From Omnitrophica WOR_2 bacterium RIFCSPLOWO2_12_FULL_51_8 (GTDB lineage Bacteria; Omnitrophota; Gorgyraeia; Gygaellales; Profunditerraquicolaceae), in the NCBI GenBank assembly GCA_001805895.1, contig MHHD01000040.1, positions 1 through 10,264 on the forward strand: DNA of 10,264 nucleotides. The letters run 5' to 3'. Positions within the stretch are counted from its first letter, which is position 1. Each line of letters begins with the position of its first letter. Made by a program: the position numbers and the translations under genes. The notes beneath the pieces are model-generated. The model was not told the DNA's origin, did no database searches, and was given only the letters and a program-made list of their open reading frames with translations. Shown here in pieces: positions 1-5,149 of this stretch.

Positions 1-693
1 AGGACCCAAAAATACCGGCTTGCCAAGGCAAAAGATAAACACAAAGACCAGTCTTACTTTCTCTACCGCTTAACCCAAGGCCAGCTTCGGCATATTCTTT
101 TCCCTCTCGGTAATTATACCAAAATAGAGGTGCGCGCGCTCGCCCGTAAATTCGGCTTGAGCGTGGCGGATAAACCGGGAAGCCAGGAGATCTGTTTTTT
201 GCCGGAAAATAATTACCGCGCTTTTTTAAAAAGCCGGGTAAAAGGCGGCCTCCGGCCCGGGTTAATATTGGATCGGGAAGGGAAAGTCCTGGGCCGGCAT
301 CAGGGGGCCGCTTATTACACCATTGGCCAGCGTGAAGGGTTGGGGGTTGCCCTGGGGTATCCTGCCTATGTGGTCAAGATCAACCCCCGGGCCGGCCGGA
401 TTTTTTTAGGGCCGCGGGAGGAGGCAATGGCGCGCGAATTTTTGCTCAAAAGCCCGCGCTTTGCCGGTCTGCCTTGCCGGCAGGCAGGCAAAGATTTTAA
501 AAAGAAGGTTGCCGTCCAGGTAAAGATAAGGTATAATCATAAACCAGCCGCCGCAAAGCTCCTTGCCCATAAAGATAAAATCAAGGTCATTTTTAAAAGG
601 CCTCAATTTGCCGTTACCCCCGGGCAGGCCGCGGTGTTTTACGACAGAAACATTGTCCTCGGCGGCGGAATAATCGATGAGGTATTAAAATAA
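1..693 (+). CDS. mnmA: tRNA-specific 2-thiouridylase MnmA (3' part)
   Basis: C-terminal 230 residues of MnmA (TrmU), which thiolates the wobble uridine (s2U34) of tRNA Lys, Glu and Gln in the cytoplasm using ATP and sulfur relayed by IscS/Tus-type carriers. The reading frame is open from base 1, so the gene starts outside the window. Recognisable family segments are DKHKDQSYFLYRL near the start, KPGSQEICF with the second catalytic cysteine at fragment residue 65, and GQREGLGVALGYPAYVV in the central barrel. The C-terminal beta-barrel ends with TPGQAAVFYD and LGGGII. The N-terminal PP-loop and first catalytic Cys are missing only because of the window edge. The family is usually about 350-370 residues. 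A palindromic repeat is inserted in frame (residues GLPCRQAG) between two barrel strands. nadA begins 7 bases after the stop, which suggests co-transcription. Confidence 0.95.
   Translation, partial: RTQKYRLAKAKDKHKDQSYFLYRLTQGQLRHILFPLGNYTKIEVRALARKFGLSVADKPGSQEICFLPENNYRAFLKSRVKGGLRPGLILDREGKVLGRHQGAAYYTIGQREGLGVALGYPAYVVKINPRAGRIFLGPREEAMAREFLLKSPRFAGLPCRQAGKDFKKKVAVQVKIRYNHKPAAAKLLAHKDKIKVIFKRPQFAVTPGQAAVFYDRNIVLGGGIIDEVLK
460..492. repeat. 33-bp imperfect hairpin repeat inside mnmA
   Basis: Two 14-base arms (460-473 and 479-492, outer ends TTTGCC and GGCAAA) pair with two mismatches around a 5-base loop. The core contains TGCCGGCAGGCAGG, a palindrome type I recall as dispersed in some uncultured bacterial genomes. 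It is read in frame as GLPCRQAG and lies in a part of MnmA that is normally a short linker between barrel strands. It looks like an insertion tolerated by the protein. Copy number elsewhere in the genome cannot be judged here. Confidence 0.6.
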
Positions 694-700
694 TCTACCG

Positions 701-1615
701 ATGAAAGACCGGTCTCCCTTGGTAAAAAAGATCGTTGAGCTGAAGAAAAAGCGCAACGCGGTAATCCTGGCGCATAATTACCAGCTGCCCGAAGTTCAGG
801 ACGTGGCGGATTTTCGGGGCGATTCGCTGGAATTAAGCCGCATTGCCGCGAAAACCGAGGCCGAGGCGATCGTTTTCTGCGGGGTGCATTTTATGGCGGA
901 GACCGCGTCCATTCTTTCCCCCGATAAAAAGGTCATCGTCCCGGACATCAATGCCGGCTGCCCGATGGCTAATATGATTACCGCCGCGGATGTCAGGAAA
1001 TTAAGAGAGGAACATCCCGGCGCGGCAGTGGTGGGATACGTGAATACCTCGGCGGAGGTGAAGGCGGAGCTGGATTATTGCTGCACCTCGACCAATGCCG
1101 TAGCCGTAGTAAATTACCTGAAGCAAGAGAAAGAGATTATCTTTGTGCCAGATAAATACCTTGCGGATTATGTCTCCAAAAAGACAGGCAGAAGGCTCGT
1201 CTCCTGGAACGGTTACTGCCCTACGCATATCAAGATTCTGCCGGAAGACATCAGGCGCGAGAGGAAATTCCACCCTTTTGCCAAGGTGATGGCGCACCCG
1301 GAGTGCCTGCCGCAGGTAGTGGCCCTGGCTGACGCGGTGCTCTCTACCAGCCAGATGGCTAAGTTCGCCAAAGAGACCGAGGCCCACGAGATTATCGTCG
1401 GCACAGAGGTGGGGCTGATCTACCGGCTGAAGAAAGATAACCCCGGCAAGGAGTTCTATCCTGCTTCTGAGGCAGCGGTCTGCCCGAATATGAAGCGCAC
1501 CACGCAGGAAAAGATCCTCTGGGCGCTGGAGGAGCTTAAGGAAGAAGTCAGAGTCAGCGACGAGATCCGCGGGCGCGCCAAAAAGGCCATTGACAGGATG
1601 CTGGAGATTGTATAA
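701..1615 (+). CDS. nadA: Quinolinate synthase NadA
   Basis: NadA (304 residues, normal for the short class) condenses iminoaspartate with dihydroxyacetone phosphate to quinolinate in de novo NAD synthesis. It uses an oxygen-sensitive [4Fe-4S] cluster, which fits an anaerobe. The three cluster cysteines are visible at the expected spacing: C87 (AGCPMA), C173 (GYCPTH) and C261 (AAVCPNMK). Substrate-binding segments include ILAHNYQLPEVQDVAD (residues 22-37), FCGVHFMAETA (59-69), GYVNTSAEVKAE (112-123), and GTEVGL with MKRTT near the C-terminus. The start ATG lies 7 bases after mnmA. No nadB or nadC neighbour is present, so the pathway partners must lie elsewhere. Arginine codons are mixed (9 CGN, 8 AGR), useful as a baseline for comparison with 5150-6080. 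Confidence 0.97.
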   Translation: MKDRSPLVKKIVELKKKRNAVILAHNYQLPEVQDVADFRGDSLELSRIAAKTEAEAIVFCGVHFMAETASILSPDKKVIVPDINAGCPMANMITAADVRKLREEHPGAAVVGYVNTSAEVKAELDYCCTSTNAVAVVNYLKQEKEIIFVPDKYLADYVSKKTGRRLVSWNGYCPTHIKILPEDIRRERKFHPFAKVMAHPECLPQVVALADAVLSTSQMAKFAKETEAHEIIVGTEVGLIYRLKKDNPGKEFYPASEAAVCPNMKRTTQEKILWALEELKEEVRVSDEIRGRAKKAIDRMLEIV

Positions 1616-1633
1616 GCTGGCGGTTGTTAAGCT

Positions 1634-2245
1634 ATGAATATACCAGTCATCTATGAGGATGATTACCTGTTGGTGTTAGACAAGCCTTCCGGCCTGCTCA
1701 CCATCCCCGCTCCCGGAAAAACATCGCGCACCCTCACCGGTATCCTGAACACGGACTTAAAAGGAAGAGGCCTGCCGTACCGTCTGCACCCCTGCCACCG
1801 GCTTGACCGCGAAACCTCCGGCTTGATTGTCTATGCCAAAGGCAAATCCATCCAGCAGAAAATAATGCAGCTTTTTCTGCAAAGAAAGGTGAAAAAAAAT
1901 TACCTTGCCTGGGTAAACGGCCGCTTGCCGGCGGCGCAGGGCGCCATAAAAAACGCCGTTGCCGGCCAAAGCGCTTTTACCTATTATAAATTGGCAGCAG
2001 AGAAAAAGGATTTTTCCGTCGTAGAGATAAGGCCGCTTACCGGCCGCACTAATCAGATCCGTATCCATTTCAAACAAATCGGCCACCCGGTGCTGGGCGA
2101 TGCGAAATTCGCCTTCCGCCGGGATTTTAAAGTCCGGGCCAAACGGCTGATGCTGCACGCGCAAGACTTAGAGTTTATCCACCCGATAACCGGCAAGCTG
2201 CTGCGCCTGCGCGCGCCGCTGCCTGCAGAATTTCAGCGCGTTTGA
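1634..2245 (+). CDS. RluA-family pseudouridine synthase (short form)
   Basis: A 203-residue pseudouridine synthase that isomerises uridine in rRNA or tRNA. The catalytic motif HRLDRETSG has its aspartate at residue 58. The other family signatures are IYEDDYLLVLDKPSGL at the N-terminus (residues 6-21), GRTNQIRIHF (137-146) and HPVLGD (151-156), followed by LMLHAQDLEFIHP. It lacks the N-terminal S4 RNA-binding domain of RluC and RluD, so it belongs to the compact RluA/TruC-like group. The exact target nucleotide cannot be read from the sequence. It starts 18 bases after nadA and probably ends the housekeeping operon. The ribosome binding site is weak. Confidence 0.93.
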   Translation: MNIPVIYEDDYLLVLDKPSGLLTIPAPGKTSRTLTGILNTDLKGRGLPYRLHPCHRLDRETSGLIVYAKGKSIQQKIMQLFLQRKVKKNYLAWVNGRLPAAQGAIKNAVAGQSAFTYYKLAAEKKDFSVVEIRPLTGRTNQIRIHFKQIGHPVLGDAKFAFRRDFKVRAKRLMLHAQDLEFIHPITGKLLRLRAPLPAEFQRV

Positions 2246-2271
2246 TTGTTGCGTCCCGCTTTTCATATAGA
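2242..2271 (+). promoter_or_regulatory. Weak sigma-70-like promoter
   Basis: TTGATT at 2242-2247 and TATAGA at 2266-2271 are separated by 18 bases. This could start transcription of the remnant/small ORF/NYN cluster. Neither box is strong and the -35 overlaps the end of the upstream gene, so this is only a candidate. Confidence 0.2.
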
Positions 2272-2295
2272 AAGTAATTGACGGAAGCGGTTTTT

Positions 2296-2481
2296 ATGGA
2301 AGACAATATTATGCATACAGACCTAACGTTTTTCACAAATGAAAAAACGGGTTTGTACAAGCCGCTTGAGAAAGTTGAAAAAATTCGCATTCTCGTAGGT
2401 ATCAATGCTGATAAGGAAACGCACGATCTTTTAGCGAAAACTAAAGAAGAGCAGCGCTTTAGAAGAGAGGGTTTTGCCTAA
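2296..2481 (+). pseudogene. Remnant of a PLD-like-domain helicase N-terminus
   Basis: A 61-residue reading frame from the ATG at 2296 (an in-frame TTG exists at 2278). The peptide carries DLTFFTNE followed directly by LYKPLEKVEKIRILVGIN and DKETHDLLAK. From memory these are two separate parts of the phospholipase D-like N-terminal domain of large DEAD/DEAH helicases, normally about 30 residues apart (the missing part includes the FDVLVGYF-type strand). The frame then stops at 2481 with no helicase motor downstream. I read it as a decayed gene with an internal deletion and loss of more than 90% of its length. The alternative, a real small protein, is less likely but not excluded. No database search was possible. 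Confidence 0.45.
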
Positions 2482-2659
2482 ACAGACGATTGAAACCCTC
2501 GTTAAAGAAATCAAGAAAGAGAATAATCCTTTAAAGATTCTCTTTAAGTTCGAGCAGGGGATCCCACAAAATTTCTTCTCCGAAGGATTTGTGGATAATT
2601 CCTATTACAACACCGCGCCCAGAGAAGTTATTTTATCAGAATACTTGATCAGTAAATAA
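2474..2659 (+). CDS. Hypothetical 61-residue protein upstream of the NYN gene
   Basis: I do not recognise this family. The frame opens with TTG at 2474, overlapping the stop of the preceding remnant by 8 bases; no ATG is available between the upstream in-frame stop (2432) and this point. A purine-rich GAGAGGG sits just upstream, rather close to the TTG. The product begins with a lysine-rich helix (TLVKEIKKENNPLK) and continues with ILFKFEQG, NFFSEGFVDN and NTAPREVILSEYLISK. The second half looks like a conserved, folded segment rather than random sequence. It ends 5 bases before the NYN-domain gene, so the two are probably translated together. A role as partner or antitoxin of the NYN protein is speculation. 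Confidence 0.5.
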   Translation: MPKQTIETLVKEIKKENNPLKILFKFEQGIPQNFFSEGFVDNSYYNTAPREVILSEYLISK

Positions 2660-2664
2660 AAATA

Positions 2665-3273
2665 ATGACGAAAGACATGCCGCTCCTTCAGCAATATGAT
2701 TTTTTCAAAGAAACAAGTTTGATTGCGTATCTTGACTTAACCAATATGTTCCATTGGCAAGATACGCTCAAATGGGATTTTTCAGTTTATTCCGTCACTC
2801 GACAGTTATTTGGCATCCTTTCAGTGAAAGAGATAAGGATTTATTACGGATTAAACACCCGGGAACTGCTTAAATCAGAAAACTTTCATCAGTGCCTTAG
2901 GAAGACCGGGGCAATTGTCATCAGCAAACCGGTTACTCAAGGTTTATTTGACCAGAACGCGCATTCTAAACTGGATGAACTGATAGCTTATTTACAGGAA
3001 CAAGGGGTAGTTATCGAAGAGCCTAAGTGTAATTTTGATGTTGAAATGGCGCTGGATATCCTTGACGCAATGGAAAAAGTTTCCGGGATTTTGTTGTTTT
3101 CCGGGGATTCCGATATGAAAGAGCCTCTTGAGCGGCTAAAACTAAAAGGCAAGCATAACTATGTGTTCGGAGTAAGAGGCTTGGTTGCAAAGGAACTCTG
3201 GCCGGTATGCTCTCGGTATATAGACTTCGGAAGGTGGTATAACGGGCCTAAGAAGCGAAAAACCCGCTCGTGA
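2665..3273 (+). CDS. NYN-domain (LabA/DUF88-like) putative RNase
   Basis: A 202-residue protein with the layout of the NYN branch of PIN-like nucleases, which cleave RNA using a cluster of acidic residues and divalent metal. Visible acidic positions are D24 and N27 (AYLDLTN after a hydrophobic strand), D125 and D131 (FDVEMALDIL), and D148/D150 in LLFSGDSDMKEPL. IRIYYGLN (57-64) and KGKHNYVFGVRGL (161-173) fit the other core strands. The C-terminus is basic (PKKRKTRS). A second ATG at 2677 is a possible start; neither has a good Shine-Dalgarno. The base composition is more AT-rich than the flanking housekeeping genes. The last 16 bases overlap the terminator of an opposing small RNA. Members occur as stand-alone RNases and in toxin-like or defence settings; the sequence does not decide which. 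Confidence 0.8.
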   Translation: MTKDMPLLQQYDFFKETSLIAYLDLTNMFHWQDTLKWDFSVYSVTRQLFGILSVKEIRIYYGLNTRELLKSENFHQCLRKTGAIVISKPVTQGLFDQNAHSKLDELIAYLQEQGVVIEEPKCNFDVEMALDILDAMEKVSGILLFSGDSDMKEPLERLKLKGKHNYVFGVRGLVAKELWPVCSRYIDFGRWYNGPKKRKTRS

Positions 3274-3320
3274 GAGCGGGTCCGCGTGTCTTCGCAAGTC
3301 CGGGATTGCTCCCAGCTTGC
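3257..3320 (-). ncRNA. Candidate stand-alone small RNA (about 64 nt)
   Basis: A complete small transcription unit on the - strand. The promoter (TTGACA, 16 bases, TATACT) predicts initiation near 3320. The RNA would begin GCAAGCUGGGAGCAAUCCCG. Bases 3320-3310 and 3305-3294 fold into a stem of about 11 pairs, with one bulged A and one G-U pair, capped by a GCAA (GNRA) tetraloop. A purine-rich linker (GAAGACACGCGGA, 3293-3281) follows, then an 8-bp terminator hairpin (3281-3262) and a U-tract. No - strand coding frame is a credible product, so the RNA seems to be the gene product. Its 3' end is antisense to the last 17 bases of the NYN gene. I do not recognise it as a known family. Confidence 0.6.
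3258..3281 (-). terminator. Intrinsic terminator of the - strand RNA
   Basis: A perfect 8-bp stem (3262-3269 with 3274-3281, GC-rich core CCCGCTC/GAGCGGG) with a 4-base loop is followed on the - strand by five T residues (A-run 3258-3262 on +). On the + strand there is no T-tract after the hairpin, so it is oriented for - strand transcription. The loop contains the NYN stop codon. Confidence 0.75.
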
Positions 3321-3323
3321 AAT

Positions 3324-3351
3324 ACAAGTATATAACATAGTTTATACTTGT
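3324..3351. promoter_or_regulatory. Operator-like inverted repeat over the - strand promoter
   Basis: ACAAGTATA (3324-3332) and TATACTTGT (3343-3351) are perfect 9-base inverted arms separated by 10 bases. One arm covers the -10 box and the other overlaps the -35 box. This geometry suits a dimeric repressor, but the arms are AT-rich and share promoter sequence, so coincidence is possible. Confidence 0.35.
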
Positions 3352-3354
3352 CAA
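3327..3354 (-). promoter_or_regulatory. Consensus sigma-70 promoter for the - strand RNA
   Basis: On the - strand, a perfect -35 TTGACA (3354-3349) and a -10 TATACT (3332-3327) are separated by 16 bases. Eleven of twelve positions match consensus. It points away from the sugar kinase gene and toward the NYN gene, and the only thing between it and a terminator is the 64-nt RNA. Confidence 0.7.
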
Positions 3355-3445
3355 GTGAAAAGTGGAGGTGTGTGGATGGATCGCCCCATCGCCCCGGGAA
3401 GGCCGAGTTGTATTATCTCGGGATTTATTGTATGATAGGGAAGAT

Positions 3446-4345
3446 ATGAGTATTATCGTCTTAGGCACGGTAGCGCTGGATACGGTCAAGACGCCTTACG
3501 GCGCAAGGAGGCGGATGCTTGGCGGATCAGCCGTGCATTTTGCCATGGCGGCGCGGCTGTTCACCGGCGTCAACCTGGTGGCGATCGTCGGCCGGGATTT
3601 TCCCCGCAGGCATATCGCCTTTCTGCGGCAAAAAGGCATCAACCTGACTTCGCTCATTCGCTCCGCAGGCAAGACCTTCCAGTGGCAGGGAGAATACCAG
3701 GGGGATTTGAACACCGCCCTGACCCTGAGCACGGAATTAGGGGTGCTGGCGGATTTTAAGCCCGCGGTTTCCCGCGAGCAAAGGTCGATCCGGCATATAT
3801 TTCTGGCCAACATTGACCCCGATATCCAGAGGCATCTTTTAAGCTGCATGCGTTCTCCGCAGTTAGTGGCTTTGGACAGCATGAACTACTGGATTAAAAA
3901 TAAGCGGCCGGCCCTGGTACGGCTGTTGAAAAAAGTGGATATTTACGTGGCCAATGATCAGGAGGCCAGGGATTTATCCGGCGAGCATAACTTAGTTAAG
4001 GCAGCGCAGAAGCTGCGCCGGCTGGGGGCGAGGATGGTTTTGATCAAGAAGGGCGAGCACGGGGTATTGTTTTCCGGCGCCGGCTCGATCTTTTCCCTGC
4101 CGGCATACCCTACTGCCCGGGTAGTGGACCCTACCGGCGCCGGAGATACCTTTGCCGGAGGTTTTATGGGTTATTTAACCAAGGTGAAGAAAATAAACCA
4201 CGCCAGTCTGAAGAAGGCCCTGGCCTTTGGCACGGTTGCCGCCTCATTCAATATTGAGGGATTCGGGATCAAGCGGACGGCGAATTTGCGCCAGCAGGAT
4301 CTGGAAAAAAGGTTGGGCGGTTTTAGAAAGTTGGTTTTATTTTAG
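3446..4345 (+). CDS. PfkB-family (ribokinase-like) sugar kinase
   Basis: A 299-residue kinase of the PfkB/ribokinase superfamily, which phosphorylates a sugar or nucleoside hydroxyl with ATP in the cytoplasm. The C-terminal signature DPTGAGDTFAGGF spans residues 228-240, with the catalytic base D234 and the anion-hole GAGD. The N-terminal LGGSAVHFAMAARLF (25-39) corresponds to the substrate-binding GG motif, and VDIYVANDQEARDLSG (164-179) to the central N-x-x-E region. VLIKKGEHGVLF (198-209) is the usual ATP-site strand. ATG 3446 is chosen because AGGGAAG lies 5 bases upstream and the protein then starts at the first beta strand (IIVLGTVALDT); an upstream in-frame extension to 3362 encodes non-conserved sequence. 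The substrate cannot be inferred. The YqeY gene follows after 55 bases. Confidence 0.9.
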   Translation: MSIIVLGTVALDTVKTPYGARRRMLGGSAVHFAMAARLFTGVNLVAIVGRDFPRRHIAFLRQKGINLTSLIRSAGKTFQWQGEYQGDLNTALTLSTELGVLADFKPAVSREQRSIRHIFLANIDPDIQRHLLSCMRSPQLVALDSMNYWIKNKRPALVRLLKKVDIYVANDQEARDLSGEHNLVKAAQKLRRLGARMVLIKKGEHGVLFSGAGSIFSLPAYPTARVVDPTGAGDTFAGGFMGYLTKVKKINHASLKKALAFGTVAASFNIEGFGIKRTANLRQQDLEKRLGGFRKLVLF

Positions 4346-4351
4346 AAACAT

Positions 4352-4373
4352 CCGGCCATATAGGATCGGCCGG
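4352..4373. other. GC-rich hairpin between kinase and yqeY
   Basis: CCGGCC (4352-4357) and GGCCGG (4368-4373) are perfect inverted arms around a 10-base loop, extended by ACA/TGT with one bulged T. No T-tract follows, so it is not a standard intrinsic terminator. It could attenuate or stabilise the mRNA between the two genes. Confidence 0.3.
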
Positions 4374-4400
4374 TGTTCATTATGTATGAAGGATGGTATG

Positions 4401-4859
4401 ATGCTGGAAGAAAAAATCTTGAGCGACTATAAAGCGGCGATGAAGGCCAGGGACGGCATCAAGAGCACCTTATTGAGTTCCCTGCGCGCGGAGATGATGA
4501 ATGCCGCCTTGGCGAAAAAGAAGGATAAGTTAGATGACCCTGAGATCATTGCGGTGGTCAAGAAACAGGTCAAACAGCATCAGGATTCCATCGCCCAATT
4601 CCAACATGGCCAGCGCATGGATTTAGCAGAGAAGGAAGCAAAGGAATTGGAGATCCTGAAGTTATACCTGCCGCCGGAGCTCTCGGCTGAGGAGATCAAA
4701 AGGATTATTGAAGCGGCAATTGCCGCAACCGGCGCCTCGGGGATGAAGGATATGGGTAAGCTGATGAAAGAGGTCACTGCCCAGACCGCCGGCCAGGCAG
4801 ACGGTAAGTTAGTCAGCGACCTGGTAAAACAGAAATTAAGCCCCCCGCCAACCCCTTAA
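4401..4859 (+). CDS. GatB/YqeY domain-containing protein (intact copy)
   Basis: A 152-residue YqeY-type protein, the usual length for this family. It resembles the C-terminal tRNA-binding tail domain of GatB/GatE amidotransferase subunits. Stand-alone members are widespread and their role is poorly defined, with a suspected link to tRNA-dependent amidation or RNA binding. Family features are the N-terminal helix LEEKILSDYKAAMKARD, the SLRAEMMNAALAKK segment, LKLYLPPELSAEEIKRII, and the C-terminal GMKDMGKLMKEV with GQADGKLVSDLVKQKL. The start at 4401 has AAGGA 7 bases upstream; ATG 4398 is equally in frame but too close to it. An open extension upstream to 4227 overlaps the kinase and is not family sequence. 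Its 3' half is almost identical to a broken copy at 6776-7119. Confidence 0.9.
   Translation: MLEEKILSDYKAAMKARDGIKSTLLSSLRAEMMNAALAKKKDKLDDPEIIAVVKKQVKQHQDSIAQFQHGQRMDLAEKEAKELEILKLYLPPELSAEEIKRIIEAAIAATGASGMKDMGKLMKEVTAQTAGQADGKLVSDLVKQKLSPPPTP
4664..4846 (+). repeat. 183-bp near-identical repeat, copy A (in intact yqeY)
   Basis: Matches 6918-7100 at a constant offset of 2254 bases with a single difference (C at 4793, T at 7047). Upstream of 4664 the two genes agree at only about 73-75% of positions. The direct orientation means recombination between the copies would delete the 2254 bases between them. Confidence 0.95.
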
Positions 4860-4873
4860 AATTTCCTAAGATC

Positions 4874-5008
4874 GTAACAGTTCAGCTTTCGGAAATGCTC
4901 GTCGGGGTCATTGCGAGCCCCGAAGGGGCGAAGCAATCTCAAAAAGGGATTGCTTCGTCGCTGTCGCTCCTCGCAATGACACAACCACTTCCAAGAGCTG
5001 AACTATTA
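4874..5008. mobile_element. MITE-like element with 9-bp flanking direct repeats
   Basis: A 135-bp non-coding unit with imperfect terminal inverted repeats: 4875-4897 pairs with 4986-5008 at 19 of 23 positions (shared core AGTTCAGCT/AGCTGAACT). It is bounded on both sides by CCTAAGATC (4865-4873 and 5009-5017), a perfect 9-base direct repeat that looks like a target-site duplication. Inside lies a second, tighter inverted repeat (4907-4980). There is no transposase, so if mobile it would depend on a transposase elsewhere. It sits 5 bases after the stop codon of the intact yqeY. Confidence 0.6.
4907..4980. repeat. Inner 74-bp palindromic repeat (GTCATTGCGAG type)
   Basis: Ends are GTCATTGCGAG (4907-4917) and CTCGCAATGAC (4970-4980), perfect 11-base inverses. 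A second pair, CGAAGCAATC (4929-4938) and GATTGCTTCG (4948-4957), lies inside. From memory, repeats with these ends are dispersed in many environmental bacterial genomes and are often mistranslated as small hypothetical proteins. Here it lies inside the larger 4874-5008 element, either as its normal core or as a nested insertion. Confidence 0.8.
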
Positions 5009-5054
5009 CCTAAGATCTCGCTTTCCTTCCCGCTCAAAAAGTCAATGAAATATC

Positions 5055-5083
5055 TTGACATGGGGGAAAGATCTATATATACT
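5055..5083 (+). promoter_or_regulatory. Strong sigma-70 promoter for the two-gene unit
   Basis: TTGACA at 5055-5060 (perfect) and TATACT at 5078-5083 are separated by the ideal 17 bases. Transcription should begin near 5090, giving a leader of about 60 bases before the gene at 5150. It is one of the two strongest promoter matches in the window. Confidence 0.75.
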
Positions 5084-5084
5084 C

Positions 5085-5101
5085 TTCCTTATAGTAAGGA
5101 A
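5085..5101. promoter_or_regulatory. Operator-like palindrome at the transcription start
   Basis: TTCCTTA (5085-5091), TAG, TAAGGAA (5095-5101) form a perfect 7-base inverted repeat covering the predicted +1. A related site, TTCCATA CAG TAAAGAA (5124-5140), matches it at 14 of 17 positions, centred 39 bases downstream and running into the Shine-Dalgarno of the gene at 5150. Two similar sites in this position fit autoregulation of a toxin-antitoxin operon; no regulator has been shown. Confidence 0.45.
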
Positions 5102-5104
5102 AAA

Positions 5105-5149
5105 ATGGGATTTCAGGGCATATTTCCATACAGTAAAGAAAGGTTATAA
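5105..5149 (+). CDS. Possible 14-residue leader peptide
   Basis: ATG at 5105 is preceded by TAAGGA 4 bases upstream and encodes MGFQGIFPYSKERL, ending with TAA at 5147-5149. The stop is followed directly by the ATG of the next gene (TAAATG), in the same frame. Such an arrangement couples translation of the leader to the downstream gene. It may also be a chance frame in a duplicated leader, since the ribosome site and ATGGG context resemble those of the gene at 5150. Confidence 0.3.
   Translation: MGFQGIFPYSKERL

Noticed and set aside
1001..1387. 128-residue - strand open frame inside nadA
   Set aside because: It lies entirely opposite a strongly conserved gene and is rich in Arg, His and Gly as expected for an antisense reading of GC-rich coding sequence.
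3362..3445. Upstream extension of the sugar kinase to an earlier start
   Set aside because: The extra 28 residues are not PfkB-like, while ATG 3446 has a Shine-Dalgarno and starts at the first conserved strand.
3142..3489. 115-residue - strand open frame opposite the NYN end and the kinase start
   Set aside because: It crosses two real genes, the small RNA promoter and the terminator, shows no recognisable family, and its ATG lies inside the kinase coding region.
4352..4373. CCGGCC/GGCCGG hairpin as an intrinsic terminator
   Set aside because: No T-tract follows on either strand, so termination is not supported; kept only as an unassigned hairpin.
4227..4400. Upstream extension of the intact yqeY into the kinase gene
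   Set aside because: The extension is an out-of-frame reading of the kinase C-terminus; the second yqeY copy also begins at the position equivalent to 4401.
4895..5149. 84-residue + strand open frame across the repeat and promoter region
   Set aside because: Its first 28 codons are translation of the GTCATTGCGAG palindrome, a well-known source of false hypothetical proteins, and the rest covers a promoter and leader.
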